Part shown: piece after piece, positions 34,863 to 44,044 of the stretch
Layout of the letters: every line of letters starts with the position of its first letter
Position numbering within the stretch: the first letter of the stretch is position 1
Source of the DNA: Staphylococcus lloydii
GTDB taxonomy: Bacteria; Bacillota; Bacilli; Staphylococcales; Staphylococcaceae
Assembly: GCF_015775975.1 (NCBI RefSeq)
Contig: NZ_CP064056.1
Location: forward strand, 2,480,001-2,544,000
Direction: 5' to 3'
Length of the DNA: 64,000 bases
Notes under the pieces: model-generated
Told to the model about the DNA's origin: nothing
The model's input: only the letters and a program-made list of their open reading frames with translations
Databases searched by the model: none
Position numbers and translations under genes: made by a program

Positions 34863-36266
34863 TTGAAAGATAACAAAACAAATAAATATAATAGTCACTA
34901 TGCTATATTTATAGCAATCACTGTAGCTGCATTAGGGGCAGTCTACGGCTACGATACAGGTAATATAAGTGGTGCATTACCGTATTTAAAACAAGAGATG
35001 GGATTGTCCACTAGAATGGCTGAGTTAGTAAGCTCTGCTGTGGTTGCAGGTTCTATTTTGGGAGCAATGTTTGGCGGGAAATTATCAAATAAAATTGGTA
35101 GAAAAAATACCATGATTTTTGTATCAGCGGCTTTCGTAATTCTTGCAATACTTAGTGCTTTCCCACCTAATGTGTGGTTTTTAATCGTCGTACGTTTTAT
35201 TCTTGGTTTATCAATAGGGGTTACTATCGTAGTTGCTCCAGTTTTCATCGCAGAAATATCACCATATAAAATTAGAGGTGCTATGTTAGTTACGTTCCAA
35301 ATTGCTACTACAATTGGTATTTCATTAGCATCATTTATAAATCTTTATTTTTCACAAACTGGAAATTGGCGTGCAATGCTTGGCGTTTCTGCAATTATAG
35401 CTTTTGTACTAGTCATAGCTATCTTACGATTTCCAGATACACCAACATGGTATATCATGAAAGGGCATAGAGAAAGAGGCATTAAAACGTTACAAAAATT
35501 AGAAGCACCTGAAAAAGTACAAAGTGAATTGGCAAAAATTGATCAAGAAGTACACCAAAATGAAAGTGGTAAATTTTCAGAGTTATTTAAGACTAAATAT
35601 ATTAAAGGAACAATATTCATCTTAGGATTGGGTATCTTTGTTCAAATAACTGGTATAAATGCTATTGTTTATTATGGACCTATCATCTTCCAAAAGGTTG
35701 GATTTGCTAGTTTTTCAAATGGTATTTTAATAACTGGTATTACCCAATTGATTGCCTTAATTGCGGAAGTGACGTCATCTCTTATTATAGATAAGTGGGG
35801 ACGTAGAAAATCATTACTGATGGGTATTAGTTTTATGATTATTGCTAATATTGTCTTAGCATTACTTTTCTTAATAGGCTTTATTTCATCTTGGATGATG
35901 TACTTATCTGTAATTATTATTTTCCTATTTAGAGTTGGATATTCATTTGGATTTGGTTCACTTGTGTGGGTTTACGCATCTGAAACGTTACCATCACGTT
36001 TGCGTTCAATCGGCTCTTCATTAATGTTAACTGCAAACCTTGTCGCTAATTTAATTGTATCTATGTTCTTCTTAACAATGTTTGAAAATTTTGGCGGCCA
36101 AGTGATTTTCCTTATTTTTGGTATTCTCGCAATTATTTCTTGGATTTTTGTATTTAAATTAGCTCCCGAAACAAACGGACGCACATTTGAAGAAATACAA
36201 GCTTATTGGAATAATGGTGGAAAATGGGATGAAGACATAGCGAATGAAAAAGTTGAGAGTAAGTGA
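34863..36266 (+). CDS. MFS sugar porter
   Basis: The protein has 467 aa and 12 helices. The TTG start at 34863 has GGAAG seven bases upstream. Sugar-porter signatures are present: GYDTGNISGALPYL in TM1, GGKLSNKIGRK and DKWGRRKSLL loops, RFILGLSIG, QITGINAIVYYGPIIF in TM7 and PETNGRTFEEI after TM12. It should import a sugar or polyol by proton symport. Its position directly before sulfatase and FGE suggests a sulfated sugar or the desulfated product as substrate. This link is inferred. Confidence 0.92.
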   Translation: MKDNKTNKYNSHYAIFIAITVAALGAVYGYDTGNISGALPYLKQEMGLSTRMAELVSSAVVAGSILGAMFGGKLSNKIGRKNTMIFVSAAFVILAILSAFPPNVWFLIVVRFILGLSIGVTIVVAPVFIAEISPYKIRGAMLVTFQIATTIGISLASFINLYFSQTGNWRAMLGVSAIIAFVLVIAILRFPDTPTWYIMKGHRERGIKTLQKLEAPEKVQSELAKIDQEVHQNESGKFSELFKTKYIKGTIFILGLGIFVQITGINAIVYYGPIIFQKVGFASFSNGILITGITQLIALIAEVTSSLIIDKWGRRKSLLMGISFMIIANIVLALLFLIGFISSWMMYLSVIIIFLFRVGYSFGFGSLVWVYASETLPSRLRSIGSSLMLTANLVANLIVSMFFLTMFENFGGQVIFLIFGILAIISWIFVFKLAPETNGRTFEEIQAYWNNGGKWDEDIANEKVESK

Positions 36267-36349
36267 AGATTGTAGATTTTTATATTACGATTACATTGTT
36301 AAATATACAAAAGTATCAATTAAATTGATTAGATAAAGGGGAATTTTTT

Positions 36350-37852
36350 ATGACTAATAACGACCAAACGCAACCTAATATCATAATGATAATGACTGAC
36401 CAACAACGTTTTGATACTATATCAGAATTAGGTTTCGAACAGATGCATACACCAAATATGGATCAACTTGTCAAAAATGGCACTACTTTTGAACAGTCTT
36501 TTTGCCCTGGGGCAACTTGTGTGCCAAGCCGAGCAGCCATATTTACTGGAATGTATCCTCATAACACGGGTGTTTATAACTTGTTTAACTCATGGGGGCA
36601 TCAACGTTCATGGGTACATGACTTGGCAGAAAATGGTTATCATTGTGTAAACATAGGGAAAATGCATGTGGCGCCTACCTACGATAGCATGGGCTTCCAT
36701 GAACGTTTTGTAGTAGAAAATCCACAAAATGAATTGGCTAAAGCCGATGGTCGAGAGGATGAATGGGGACGCTATTTATCTTTTTATGACACGGAAAGAC
36801 CACTAAATCAACAATTAACTGATCCTGACTGGATGTCTAAATATCAAGGGGTTCCTTGGGAGTTAGCGGAACATTTACACTCAGATGTGTTTATCGGTAA
36901 TTCGGCTTTAGCTTGGATTAACAGACATAAACAAACGCAACCCGTATTCTTACAAATTGGCTTTACCGGCCCACATGAAGTGTACGATCCATTACCAAGA
37001 CAATTAGACCACTATGCAGATAAAAAAATGCCCGATGCAGTCTGGAAAGAAGATGAACTATCTGAAAAGCCGCCGCAACATTATGCCCATCAAGAATATT
37101 TCAGAAGAGCTGATGGCGATGCACAAGTCGATATGGCTAATGCTTCTGAAAAAGATATTCAGCATTTAAGACGTCACTATTTCGCAAAAATTAGTACTAT
37201 AGATGAAAAAATTGGAGAAATAATGGAAGATTTGGAAGCAAAAGGTTATTTAGATAATGCTATCGTTATTTTCACATCTGATCATGGGGACATGCTTGGT
37301 GACCATAAATTACCATATAAATGGTTGATGTATGATGCCGCAGTGAAAGTGCCATTAATTGTATGGGATACTAGAAAAGAACAACTTTCAAAAAATGACG
37401 ATCTTATATCATTAATTGATATTGGACCCACAATACTTGAGTCTGTTGGCATTAAGGTCCCTGAGTATTTAGATGGACATTCATTTTTAAATAAACTTTA
37501 TGACGCTAACGGTGAGCCACATCGTAAACATATTATATGTGAAGACAATTATTTAACAATGATACGTAATAAATCATATAAACTTGTGAATTATACTTTC
37601 CAAGAAGATGATGGCGAACTTTATGACTTAACGAATGATCCGAATGAATTAAATAATCTGTTCAATGATGACAACTATAAACAAATAAAACAAGAATTAA
37701 AAATGGACCTACTTCAAGACATTTTAAGAAGTACCTATTCGAATGCAACATATAAAAATAGAAACACGATGGATGATATGTTATATCCTAAAGATAATCA
37801 TTATTTGCATCCTATCACTAAAAAAAATCCAACTGGTTGGTACAATAGATAA
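36350..37852 (+). CDS. Type I sulfatase (Cys-type, formylglycine-dependent)
   Basis: The protein has 500 aa with an AAAGGGG SD. The sulfatase consensus CVPSRAAIFTG places the formylglycine precursor at Cys57 and the activating Arg at 61. Metal ligands are in IMTDQQRFD and FTSDHGDMLGDHKLPYK, and the C-terminal LYDLTNDPNELNNL block is usual for the family. No signal peptide is visible, so it acts in the cytoplasm, matching uptake of the intact ester. It hydrolyses a sulfate monoester; candidate substrates include sulfated sugars and choline or aryl sulfates, not distinguishable here. FGE is encoded 29 bases downstream. Confidence 0.94.
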   Translation: MTNNDQTQPNIIMIMTDQQRFDTISELGFEQMHTPNMDQLVKNGTTFEQSFCPGATCVPSRAAIFTGMYPHNTGVYNLFNSWGHQRSWVHDLAENGYHCVNIGKMHVAPTYDSMGFHERFVVENPQNELAKADGREDEWGRYLSFYDTERPLNQQLTDPDWMSKYQGVPWELAEHLHSDVFIGNSALAWINRHKQTQPVFLQIGFTGPHEVYDPLPRQLDHYADKKMPDAVWKEDELSEKPPQHYAHQEYFRRADGDAQVDMANASEKDIQHLRRHYFAKISTIDEKIGEIMEDLEAKGYLDNAIVIFTSDHGDMLGDHKLPYKWLMYDAAVKVPLIVWDTRKEQLSKNDDLISLIDIGPTILESVGIKVPEYLDGHSFLNKLYDANGEPHRKHIICEDNYLTMIRNKSYKLVNYTFQEDDGELYDLTNDPNELNNLFNDDNYKQIKQELKMDLLQDILRSTYSNATYKNRNTMDDMLYPKDNHYLHPITKKNPTGWYNR

Positions 37853-37881
37853 ATTTAATTATAAAGGAAGATGAATTTCAA

Positions 37882-38841
37882 GTGGCTAAAGATTGTTGTA
37901 CACCTAATAGAAAATTTGATAGTTCAAAAGGTTCTGAATCTGTGCAGTTTACTGAAAAAAAGGCAACACATTATGGTTCCACGGAATCGATGGTATTGAT
38001 TCCAGCTGGTAACTTTCTAATGGGCACGAATAGTAAAGAAGGTTTTAAATCTGATGGTGAAGGCCCTATCCGTAAAGTTGAATTAAACGCTTTTTATATA
38101 GATGCATGTGCAGTTACTAATGCACAATTTAAAGCTTTTGTTGATGACACGGGTTATAAAACTGACGCTGAAAAATATGGTTGGTCCTTTGTATTTTATC
38201 AGTTATTATCTTCCAATATAATGAATAAAGTACCTCAACGTCTGCCACAAACGCCTTGGTGGTGTGTCGTTCCAAATGCGTACTGGTATCAACCAGAAGG
38301 TCAAGGAACTACTATTAACAATCGCATGGAGCATCCTGTGGTACATATTTCATGGAATGATGCGAATGCTTATTGTGAATGGGCAGGCAAACGGTTACCG
38401 ACTGAAGCAGAATGGGAGTATGCTGCAAGAGGTGGCTTAAGCCAGAAGAAATATCCGTGGGGTGACGAGTTGCTGCCAAATGACAAACACATGTGTAATA
38501 TTTGGCAAGGACAATTTCCAAAGGTAAATACACTAGATGATGGTTATTTAGGTACAGCACCAGTAAAATCATTTCCAGAAAATGGATACGGTCTTTATAA
38601 TGTTGCAGGAAATGTATGGGAATGGTGTAGTGACTGGTTTACTACGAACCTTCATAAAAAAGGCGGTAAAGTAAATCCAAAAGGACCTCAAAGTGGTGAT
38701 AGTAAAGTCGTTCGTGGAGGTTCTTATCTATGTCACCGTTCTTATTGTAATCGTTATCGGGTTGCGGCACGTTCTTCCAATACACCTGATAGCTCTACTG
38801 GCAACATGGGCTTTAGATGTGTCATAGACGCTAAAGCTTAA
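37882..38841 (+). CDS. Formylglycine-generating enzyme (sulfatase-activating)
   Basis: The protein has 319 aa with a GTG start at 37882. The FGE-sulfatase domain runs from IPAGNFLMGTN (residue 41) to GNMGFRCV. It keeps the Cu-binding catalytic pair Cys284 and Cys289 in YLCHRSYCNRYRVAARSS, plus NVAGNVWEWCSDWF and RLPTEAEWEYAARGG. It oxidises the sulfatase Cys57 to formylglycine using oxygen. Because both cysteines are present it is a genuine aerobic FGE, not just a lectin-like relative. Adjacent placement and the CxPSR motif of the neighbour make a dedicated enzyme-substrate pair. Confidence 0.95.
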   Translation: MAKDCCTPNRKFDSSKGSESVQFTEKKATHYGSTESMVLIPAGNFLMGTNSKEGFKSDGEGPIRKVELNAFYIDACAVTNAQFKAFVDDTGYKTDAEKYGWSFVFYQLLSSNIMNKVPQRLPQTPWWCVVPNAYWYQPEGQGTTINNRMEHPVVHISWNDANAYCEWAGKRLPTEAEWEYAARGGLSQKKYPWGDELLPNDKHMCNIWQGQFPKVNTLDDGYLGTAPVKSFPENGYGLYNVAGNVWEWCSDWFTTNLHKKGGKVNPKGPQSGDSKVVRGGSYLCHRSYCNRYRVAARSSNTPDSSTGNMGFRCVIDAKA

Positions 38842-39159
38842 GTACGAATGATGGTAAATTACCCAAGGCACAAAACGCTGTAATATTTTGACTTCAAAGA
38901 CCAATTAAAAAGTTCTTTGCACATGTGCTATTGAACTATATTCAAGAGATTAAGCAATGTAAATACGTTGTTTAATCTCTTTTTTAGTATGATTTAGAAT
39001 ATAAGTTATACTACTCCGCAAAATGGTTATAGTGATTTTAGAAGCAACCTTAGCCAAAGCAAAACATGTATAAAAAAATGCCAACAAAGCCAGTGACTTT
39101 GTCGACAGTCTGAGTCTTTGATATGCACCAAAGCCATATATCTAAAAATTATTTTGACG
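38842..39159. other. Intergenic region after the sulfatase locus
   Basis: About 320 bases. It holds the FGE terminator and, near 39075-39140, short CAAAG-bearing segments (GCCAACAAAGCCAG, GCACCAAAGCCATA) able to form weak hairpins that may end the convergent NmrA gene. I see no gene in it. Confidence 0.4.
38945..38985 (+). terminator. Terminator of the sulfatase-FGE transcript
   Basis: The stem AGAGATTAAGCAA/TTGTTTAATCTCT (one wobble, 10-base loop) is followed by five T, about 100 bases after the FGE stop. Confidence 0.85.
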
Positions 39160-39978
39160 TTAAAATTGTTGTTTCAATATCCAATCATTTAAATGTAATC
39201 GTCCCGGGTTAAGTTGATCCATTTGGTCAAAATTAACCTCGTATCCTTTATCTTCTAACCATGATCTTTCTGCCGTCCCACTTGTAAATGAACCTTGTAT
39301 CATTGCTGGTTTAGAAGTAGCAGATGAGAATATTTCTATCACTTCATTTAATGATAATTCGTCAGATGCTATTTCGATTGCTTGATGATTATATTGTGGT
39401 GCGTCATTAAAAATATTTACGGCTATTTTAGCTATATCCTCAGTTGAAATCATTGCGAATTTAATATCTGGCGAAATAAATTCTGGTATATAAATACGAC
39501 CTTCTTCGACAGTCGTAATTCTTAAAAAATTATCCATAAAAAATGACGGTTTAATAATTGTATAATTTAATGATGATGATGCTAACGTATTTTCAATTTC
39601 AGCTAATGCCTCAAAATGCGGGCCCTTACGATTACGGTTTACACCGCCAGCCGTACTATATACAACATAGTCTATATTTTGCTGTTTTGCCGTCTCTATA
39701 ATACTTTTACCTTGTCGTAATTCTTCTTCAACGTCATCTTTAATAATAGGTTGAACGCTATAAACTCCGTATTGCCCTGCCATTGCTTGTTCTAATGCTT
39801 CTTTATTACTTAAATCGCCTTCAAAAATTTCTAAATTAGTGTGATTTAATGCTGATAACTTTTCATTATTTGCATTACGCGTTAAAGCACGTACATGCCA
39901 ACCTTCATCTAGTAATTGTTGAACTACTGCATAGCCTTGCTTTCCAGTCGCTCCAATAACAAGTATACTTTTTGTCAT
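39160..39978 (-). CDS. NmrA-like NAD(P)-binding protein
   Basis: The protein has 272 aa. The Rossmann loop is VIGATGKQGYAVVQQL, followed by VRALTRN and the NmrA-type FEGDLSNKEAL and IIKPSFFMDNFL blocks. These proteins are atypical SDRs that bind NAD(P) as redox sensors or reduce quinones (YtfG/QOR2 type). It is divergent from the TetR gene at 40211 and could be one of its targets. An SD (GGAGGTAA) lies just before ATG 39978. Confidence 0.88.
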   Translation of the reverse strand: MTKSILVIGATGKQGYAVVQQLLDEGWHVRALTRNANNEKLSALNHTNLEIFEGDLSNKEALEQAMAGQYGVYSVQPIIKDDVEEELRQGKSIIETAKQQNIDYVVYSTAGGVNRNRKGPHFEALAEIENTLASSSLNYTIIKPSFFMDNFLRITTVEEGRIYIPEFISPDIKFAMISTEDIAKIAVNIFNDAPQYNHQAIEIASDELSLNEVIEIFSSATSKPAMIQGSFTSGTAERSWLEDKGYEVNFDQMDQLNPGRLHLNDWILKQQF

Positions 39979-40210
39979 TTATTATTTACCTCCATAGTTA
40001 TAGCGGGATAGCCACACTTTCATTATGCTAAGGATTACAAACCTCTACTATATTTTTTCATGTTTCATTATAGCATGGTTATTGTTATAACCATTAATAA
40101 CTCCTCGTAATCATCGTCGGTTTAAATTTATTGTGTCTAAAATAATTTATTTTTATAATAATCGGAGACGTATCCATTTCTGTGATTAATAAAACGAGGA
40201 TGGTGCACTA

Positions 40211-40759
40211 ATGAGGAAAGATGCCCAAAACAATAAACAAAGAATCGAAAGAAAAGCACACGAATTATTCCAAACCTATGGGGTAACACAGGTAAGTATG
40301 AATCAAATCGCTAATGCTTTAGGAATGGGAATCGGGACGCTCTATCGCCATTTCGGCGACAAAGGGTCATTGTGTTATCAAATAACCCATACTGATTTCT
40401 ATTTATTAATTGAAGACATGCAACGTATTGCCCAAGTTGAAGCTTCCAAAAGAGAAATATTCATTCACTCAATCGACCTTTTCCTGAACTTCAAATTGGC
40501 CAATCAAGCGATATTAAGTTGTGTTGAAAATACCACAAAAAAATGGAGTTTTAAAGAAACTGATATTTATCAAACTCTTTTTAATTACTATTTACCATTA
40601 GTAGGACATGACTTAGATGAAATGTTAGCTAAATTTAAAGTAGACGCTTTGTTAAATACATTGTCTACACAAAATTATGAATTTCAACACGATGGTCGCG
40701 GTTTAACAAATAAACAAATACGTGATCAACTTGTCACAATATTTTTCGATCACAATTAG
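40211..40759 (+). CDS. TetR-family transcriptional regulator
   Basis: The protein has 182 aa. The N-terminal HTH is HELFQTYGVTQVSMNQIANALGMGIGTLYRHFGDKGSL; the C-terminal ligand domain is unclassified. It lies 11 bases upstream of an SDR gene and heads a six-gene plus-strand operon containing two amidohydrolases, so it is presumably the local repressor responding to the pathway substrate. ATG 40211 is preceded by a GAGGATGG site. Confidence 0.92.
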   Translation: MRKDAQNNKQRIERKAHELFQTYGVTQVSMNQIANALGMGIGTLYRHFGDKGSLCYQITHTDFYLLIEDMQRIAQVEASKREIFIHSIDLFLNFKLANQAILSCVENTTKKWSFKETDIYQTLFNYYLPLVGHDLDEMLAKFKVDALLNTLSTQNYEFQHDGRGLTNKQIRDQLVTIFFDHN

Positions 40760-40770
40760 GAGGAATAATT

Positions 40771-41472
40771 ATGAAAATCACTTTAATAACAGGTGGTAAC
40801 AAAGGATTAGGTTTTGAAACCGCACGCGTCTTAAAAGAACAAGGACATAAAGTATATATTGGTTCACGTAATGAACAACGTGGTCAACAAGCTGCACAAC
40901 AACTTGGTGTTGATTATGTTGTGTTAGATGTTACCGACGATAATTCTGTGAATAACGCCGTTGCTACAATCAAACAGCAAGAAGGCCGCTTAGATGTATT
41001 AATTAATAATGCTGGGATTTCCGGTGGTTTTACAAAACCTCGTGATATTACAGCTAATGATATGGAAGAGGTTTATAACACGAATGTATTTGGTTTAGTC
41101 CGCGTGACGAATCATTTCATTCCTTTACTTGAAAAGTCAGACCAACCTGTCATCGTCAACGTAAGCAGTGGTTTAGGTTCATTTGGCATGGTAACAGACG
41201 CTAGCAAAGATGAATCAAAAGTAAATTCACTTGCTTATTGCTCATCTAAATCTGCAGTGACAATGTTAACTGTTCAATATGCTAATGACTTAACACACAT
41301 GCAAGTTAACGCCGCAGATCCAGGATCCACGAACACTGATTTAGTTGGAGATGCAAGTAACAATGCTAAGCCAGCAACTGAGGGCATCAAACCTATCGTT
41401 AAACTAGCAACCATCGATAAAGATGGTCCAACTGGTACATTTATCGATGGTAATGGCCCAATGCCTTGGTAA
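40771..41472 (+). CDS. Short-chain dehydrogenase/reductase
   Basis: The protein has 233 aa with an AGGAGG SD. The cofactor loop is TGGNKGLGFETA, then NNAGISGG, catalytic Ser in VSSGLGSFG and YCSSKSA (YxxxK). An NADP-type loop (GSRNEQRG, Arg after the second strand) suggests NADPH. It is the second gene of the TetR-led operon. The substrate is unknown, probably a ketone or quinone of the same pathway. Confidence 0.93.
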   Translation: MKITLITGGNKGLGFETARVLKEQGHKVYIGSRNEQRGQQAAQQLGVDYVVLDVTDDNSVNNAVATIKQQEGRLDVLINNAGISGGFTKPRDITANDMEEVYNTNVFGLVRVTNHFIPLLEKSDQPVIVNVSSGLGSFGMVTDASKDESKVNSLAYCSSKSAVTMLTVQYANDLTHMQVNAADPGSTNTDLVGDASNNAKPATEGIKPIVKLATIDKDGPTGTFIDGNGPMPW

Positions 41473-41529
41473 TAACTTTTACCTAATTCAAAGATATATT
41501 TCGTGGAAAAATAATGGAGGCGAAGCTAA

Positions 41530-42534
41530 ATGAACAGTATTACTTTTGAAGAACATTTTGTCTTAAAAGAAGTGCAACAACAAATGGGAGAGGCATTAAA
41601 ACCATCCCCGAATGGCGTGCCATTGAAAGCTATGTTAGAAGCATTAGAAAAAGAAACTGGATTTACGAACGAAGATGAATTAAGTCATCATGAGCAACGC
41701 ATTAATTTTATGAATGAACAAGATGTACAAATGCAAGTTTTATCTTATGGCAATGGTTCACCTTCCCTACTCTCTGGAGATAAAGCGGTCGAGTTATGCC
41801 AATATGCTAATGACCGTTTAAAACAATATATCGACGCATATCCAAACCGCTTCTTAGGCTTTGCAACGTTACCAATCAATGAACCAGAAGCAGCAGCTAC
41901 TGAATTAAAACGTTGTATTAATGAACTCGATTTTAAAGGCGCACTTATTTTCGGGCATCCGCAAGGTAAGTTCTTAGACAACCCTGAATTTGAGGTTATT
42001 TTTGAAACGGCAGAACAACTAGAAGTTCCAATTTATTTACATCCCGCGCCAATAAGTGATGACGCATATCAAGCTTATTATCAAAGCGATAATTATTCAG
42101 ATGCTACCGCCGCTACATTTGCTAGTTTCGGTTATGGTTGGCACATCGACGTTGGTATTCATGCCATGCGCCTTGTGTTAAGTGGTTTATTCGATCGTCA
42201 CCCTAATTTGTCTATGATTATCGGTCATTGGGGCGAATTTACACCATTTTTCTATGAACGTATGGACGATATTATTCACGCACCCCATTTAAATAATAAG
42301 CCAAGTTATTATTTTAAAAACAACTTTTATATCACACCAAGTGGTATGTTGACGAAACCACAATTCGATATGGTTAAAAATGCAGTTGGCATTGACCACA
42401 TTTTATACGCTGCCGACTACCCTTATGTCCAACCCGAAAATTTAGGCACATTTTTAAACGAACTAGGATTAACTGCCGAAGAACAGGATAAAATAAATTA
42501 TAAAAACGCAGAACGTTTATTAAAGCTTAAATAA
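41530..42534 (+). CDS. ACMSD-family amidohydrolase (2,6-dihydroxybenzoate decarboxylase-like)
   Basis: The protein has 334 aa with a TGGAGG SD. The ACMSD fold shows the metal-binding start ITFEEHFVL (ExH variant of HxH), LPINEPEAAATELKR, IYLHPAP, the metal/base block IIGHWGEFTPFFYERMDD and AADYPYV. The EExH plus GHWGE pair is typical of gamma-resorcylate/2,3-dihydroxybenzoate decarboxylases. These are metal-dependent, non-oxidative aromatic carboxylate decarboxylases in the cytoplasm. It is the third gene of the operon; a second family member follows at 44045. Confidence 0.9.
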   Translation: MNSITFEEHFVLKEVQQQMGEALKPSPNGVPLKAMLEALEKETGFTNEDELSHHEQRINFMNEQDVQMQVLSYGNGSPSLLSGDKAVELCQYANDRLKQYIDAYPNRFLGFATLPINEPEAAATELKRCINELDFKGALIFGHPQGKFLDNPEFEVIFETAEQLEVPIYLHPAPISDDAYQAYYQSDNYSDATAATFASFGYGWHIDVGIHAMRLVLSGLFDRHPNLSMIIGHWGEFTPFFYERMDDIIHAPHLNNKPSYYFKNNFYITPSGMLTKPQFDMVKNAVGIDHILYAADYPYVQPENLGTFLNELGLTAEEQDKINYKNAERLLKLK

Positions 42535-42555
42535 AATTAAAATGGAGGTATTTAT

Positions 42556-43389
42556 ATGTATACATTAGACTTACCGGGGGCTAATCTTCGCTACCATAAA
42601 GTCGGAAAAGGCCCTGTTCTAATACTGATTCCAGGCGCAAATGGAACGGGTGACATCTTTTTACCATTAGCCGAACGACTAAAAGAACATTTCACAGTTG
42701 TCGCAATAGATAGAAGAGATTATGGTAAAAGCGAATTAACAAAACCACTACCTGAAGTAGCAAGTAACCCTGATAGTGACTATCGTGTTAAAAGAGACGC
42801 CCAAGATGTTGCAACACTCGCACAACAATTAAGCGCTGAACCAGTCTATGTTTTAGGTTCAAGTTCAGGCGCAATTGTCGCTATGCATGTGTTAAAAGAA
42901 CATCCTGACGTCGTAAAAGAAATTGCTTTTCACGAACCGCCTATCAATACATTTTTACCCGACAGTAACTATTGGAAAGAAAAAAATGACGAGATCGTAA
43001 ATATGGCTTTAACTGAAGGCCTACAAAAAGCGATGCAATATTTTGGTAAAACATTAAACATCGCACCATTAGATGCCAAAAGCATGTCACAACCCGTATC
43101 AGAAAATGACGAGGATCAAAAAGTTCAATATGAACGTATGATGTTTTGGGTTGAATACGAAATAAGACAGTATACACATTCAGATATTAAATTATCAGAC
43201 TTAGCACAATATAAAGATAAAACAGTACTATTTAACGGTACAGATTCAAAAGGTTCATTTCCACAAGATGTAAACTTTTATATTAACGAAGAAACTGGCA
43301 TTCGACTTTTAGACATTCCCGGCGGTCATCTAGGCTATGTTCAAAAACCAGATGGCTTTGCAGAAGTACTACTAAATACGTGGACATAG
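42556..43389 (+). CDS. Alpha/beta hydrolase
   Basis: The protein has 277 aa with a GGAGGT SD. Oxyanion loop [24 protein letters not shown], nucleophile elbow [13 protein letters not shown] (Ser103) and the C-terminal histidine in [11 protein letters not shown] form a complete triad. It resembles ester or C-C bond hydrolases of aromatic catabolism. It lies 21 bases after the first amidohydrolase gene and 12 bases before the NTF2-like gene. Confidence 0.92.
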   Translation: MYTLDLPGANLRYHKVGKGPVLILIPGANGTGDIFLPLAERLKEHFTVVAIDRRDYGKSELTKPLPEVASNPDSDYRVKRDAQDVATLAQQLSAEPVYVLGSSSGAIVAMHVLKEHPDVVKEIAFHEPPINTFLPDSNYWKEKNDEIVNMALTEGLQKAMQYFGKTLNIAPLDAKSMSQPVSENDEDQKVQYERMMFWVEYEIRQYTHSDIKLSDLAQYKDKTVLFNGTDSKGSFPQDVNFYINEETGIRLLDIPGGHLGYVQKPDGFAEVLLNTWT

Positions 43390-43401
43390 GGAGGTCGACT
43401 G

Positions 43402-44028
43402 ATGCTTTTTGAACGTAATCATCCTTATACAACGGAAAGTTTATTAGCTAAAGCAGACATTCAAGAACTCATAACTTTCGAACGCTTTAGTCGAGATAAT
43501 AGTTTATGGGAGAGTATGCGTCAGTGCTTTGCAAATAATTCTCATGTTAATATTTCATGGTTTAATGGTAGTGGTGAAGCATTTATCGAATCTTCAAAAG
43601 CTATGAACCGTTATGCCCCACACCAAATCCATAATTCACAAATTTGGATTAATGACGAACGTGCGGTAGCAATTATGCAAGCAACGATTCAAACACGCGT
43701 TCCAATACAAGGTGTACAAATGCAATTAAATTCTGATGCAAAAATCATATATTGTTTAACCAAAACAACAAATACTTGGTATATCCAACATATGGAATGT
43801 GTTTATGAACAAGACAGTCTGACACCTGTATTTCCAACAAGTATTACACTTTCTCAACACGACTTTGAACCCTATCGTTCTAGTTATGCTTGTCTATCTT
43901 ACTGTCTTAATTACTTAGGATATGAAGTGAATCACGAATTACAAGGTATTGATCGCCCTGATTCACTTCAAACATTCTATCAACGCTTAGATGATTGGTT
44001 AACTTATCATTCACATTCACTTAAATAG
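43402..44028 (+). CDS. NTF2/SnoaL-like protein
   Basis: The protein has 208 aa with a GGGAGGT SD. The first 145 residues show the cone-shaped SnoaL/NTF2 pattern (helix ADIQELITFERFSRDN, then CFANNSHVNISWFNGSGEAFI, NSQIWINDERAVAIMQATIQTR). The last 60 residues are an extra helical extension. Such proteins act as dehydratases, isomerases or ligand binders. It is the fifth gene of the TetR-led operon; the reaction is unknown. Confidence 0.8.
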   Translation: MLFERNHPYTTESLLAKADIQELITFERFSRDNSLWESMRQCFANNSHVNISWFNGSGEAFIESSKAMNRYAPHQIHNSQIWINDERAVAIMQATIQTRVPIQGVQMQLNSDAKIIYCLTKTTNTWYIQHMECVYEQDSLTPVFPTSITLSQHDFEPYRSSYACLSYCLNYLGYEVNHELQGIDRPDSLQTFYQRLDDWLTYHSHSLK

Positions 44029-44044
44029 AAAGAAGCTGTTAATT

